Source of the DNA: Planctomycetes bacterium RBG_13_46_10
Lineage (GTDB): Bacteria > Planctomycetota > Phycisphaerae > Sedimentisphaerales > Anaerobacaceae
DNA length: 5,514 nucleotides
Assembly (NCBI GenBank): GCA_001824645.1
Contig: MHYD01000012.1
Coordinates: 4,983 to 10,496, forward strand
Direction: 5' to 3'
A model generated the notes under the pieces. That model ran no database searches and was not told where the DNA came from. It saw nothing but the letters and a program-made list of their open reading frames with translations. Below, piece by piece: positions 5,220-5,514 of this stretch. A program made the position numbers and the translations under genes. The number at the start of each line of letters is the position of its first letter. Within the stretch, counting starts at the first letter, position 1.

Positions 5220-5514
5220 TTATGATGGTATTTTCTTCTTTTGCCTGGCTAAAAGGGTTTTTCCCGTCTTAATATATCCTGTCAGCTCTATATTTGCCGG
5301 GCACACGAAACTGCAGCAGCCGCATTCTATACAGGCCTTTATATAGTAACTCTCTGCTACGTCTAAAAGATTATTTTTAACTGCGTGGGCAATCTTAGTT
5401 GGATTCAAATTCTCCGGACAAGCTCGCAGGCACCTGCCGCAGTGAATGCAGGGCGTCTGGCGGCGTGCGAATTTGGCTTTGCCGATTTCCTCTCCTGTCA
5501 GCACGGTTATAGCA
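5220..5514 (-). CDS. rnfC: Rnf complex subunit C, C-terminal 97 residues (5' part beyond the right edge)
   Basis: RnfC is the peripheral subunit that in full-length form carries NADH- and FMN-binding domains followed by a ferredoxin-like domain with two [4Fe-4S] clusters. Only the last 97 codons are here. They show two cluster motifs, CIHCGRCLRACP and CIECGCCSFVCP, separated by about 27 residues, which is the typical RnfC arrangement; the second CP is followed by NIELTGYIKTGK. The frame remains open through the right edge, and the residues before the in-frame GTG at 5504 (AIT, then VLTGEE) read like the family, so that GTG is internal and not a start. It ends 36 bases before rnfD and would be the first rnf gene of the visible order. 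The operon promoter is outside the window. Confidence 0.93.
   Translation of the reverse strand, partial: AITVLTGEEIGKAKFARRQTPCIHCGRCLRACPENLNPTKIAHAVKNNLLDVAESYYIKACIECGCCSFVCPANIELTGYIKTGKTLLARQKKKIPS

Noticed and set aside
5220..5504. A stand-alone 94-residue two-cluster ferredoxin starting at GTG 5504.
   Set aside because: The frame is open to the window edge with family-like residues before the GTG, and its position before rnfD fits the C-terminus of RnfC.
1..5514. CRISPR arrays, tRNA or rRNA genes, transposases, toxin-antitoxin pairs or defence genes.
   Set aside because: None was seen on either strand; nearly all bases belong to the Rnf, ApbE and radical-SAM genes.

Overview
This window holds most of an rnf operon on the minus strand, in the order rnfC (3' end only), rnfD, rnfG, rnfE, rnfA, rnfB. 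On the plus strand is apbE, which meets rnfB tail to tail. At the left edge, divergent from apbE, is the 5' end of a radical-SAM protein gene. The gene order C-D-G-E-A-B and the long, cysteine-rich RnfB match the type described in clostridia and other anaerobes, not the rnfABCDGE order of gammaproteobacteria. The host is therefore probably an anaerobic or facultative bacterium of medium GC content. The dispersed palindromes and the radical-SAM neighbour would fit an environmental lineage such as Planctomycetota (Phycisphaerae), but that is a weak guess from memory and the window does not prove it.

Layout: 1-176 (minus) is the start of a B12-binding/radical-SAM family protein. 177-264 is a short divergent promoter region. 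265-1323 (plus) is apbE. 1324-1355 is a 32-base convergent gap with no clear terminator. 1356-2267 (minus) is rnfB, 2264-2854 rnfA, 2953-3573 rnfE, 3557-4177 rnfG, 4170-5183 rnfD and 5220 to the right edge rnfC. The rnf genes overlap or nearly touch, except for the 98-base rnfE-rnfA gap, which carries a GC-rich palindromic repeat. The operon promoter lies to the right, outside the window.

How they work together: Rnf couples electron flow between reduced ferredoxin and NAD(H) to ion pumping across the membrane. By family knowledge, RnfB takes electrons from ferredoxin, RnfC carries the NAD(H)/FMN site, RnfA and RnfE form the membrane core with a buried Fe-S centre, and RnfD and RnfG carry covalently bound FMN. 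ApbE is the enzyme that attaches that FMN to threonine, so its position beside the operon is functionally sensible. Acceptor motifs are visible in both RnfD and RnfG.

Nothing here looks like an undescribed system. The points most worth a second look are a dispersed palindrome inserted in frame in the 5' coding region of rnfB, a second palindrome between rnfE and rnfA, and the apparent loss of all four ligands of one Fe-S cluster at the RnfB C-terminus.
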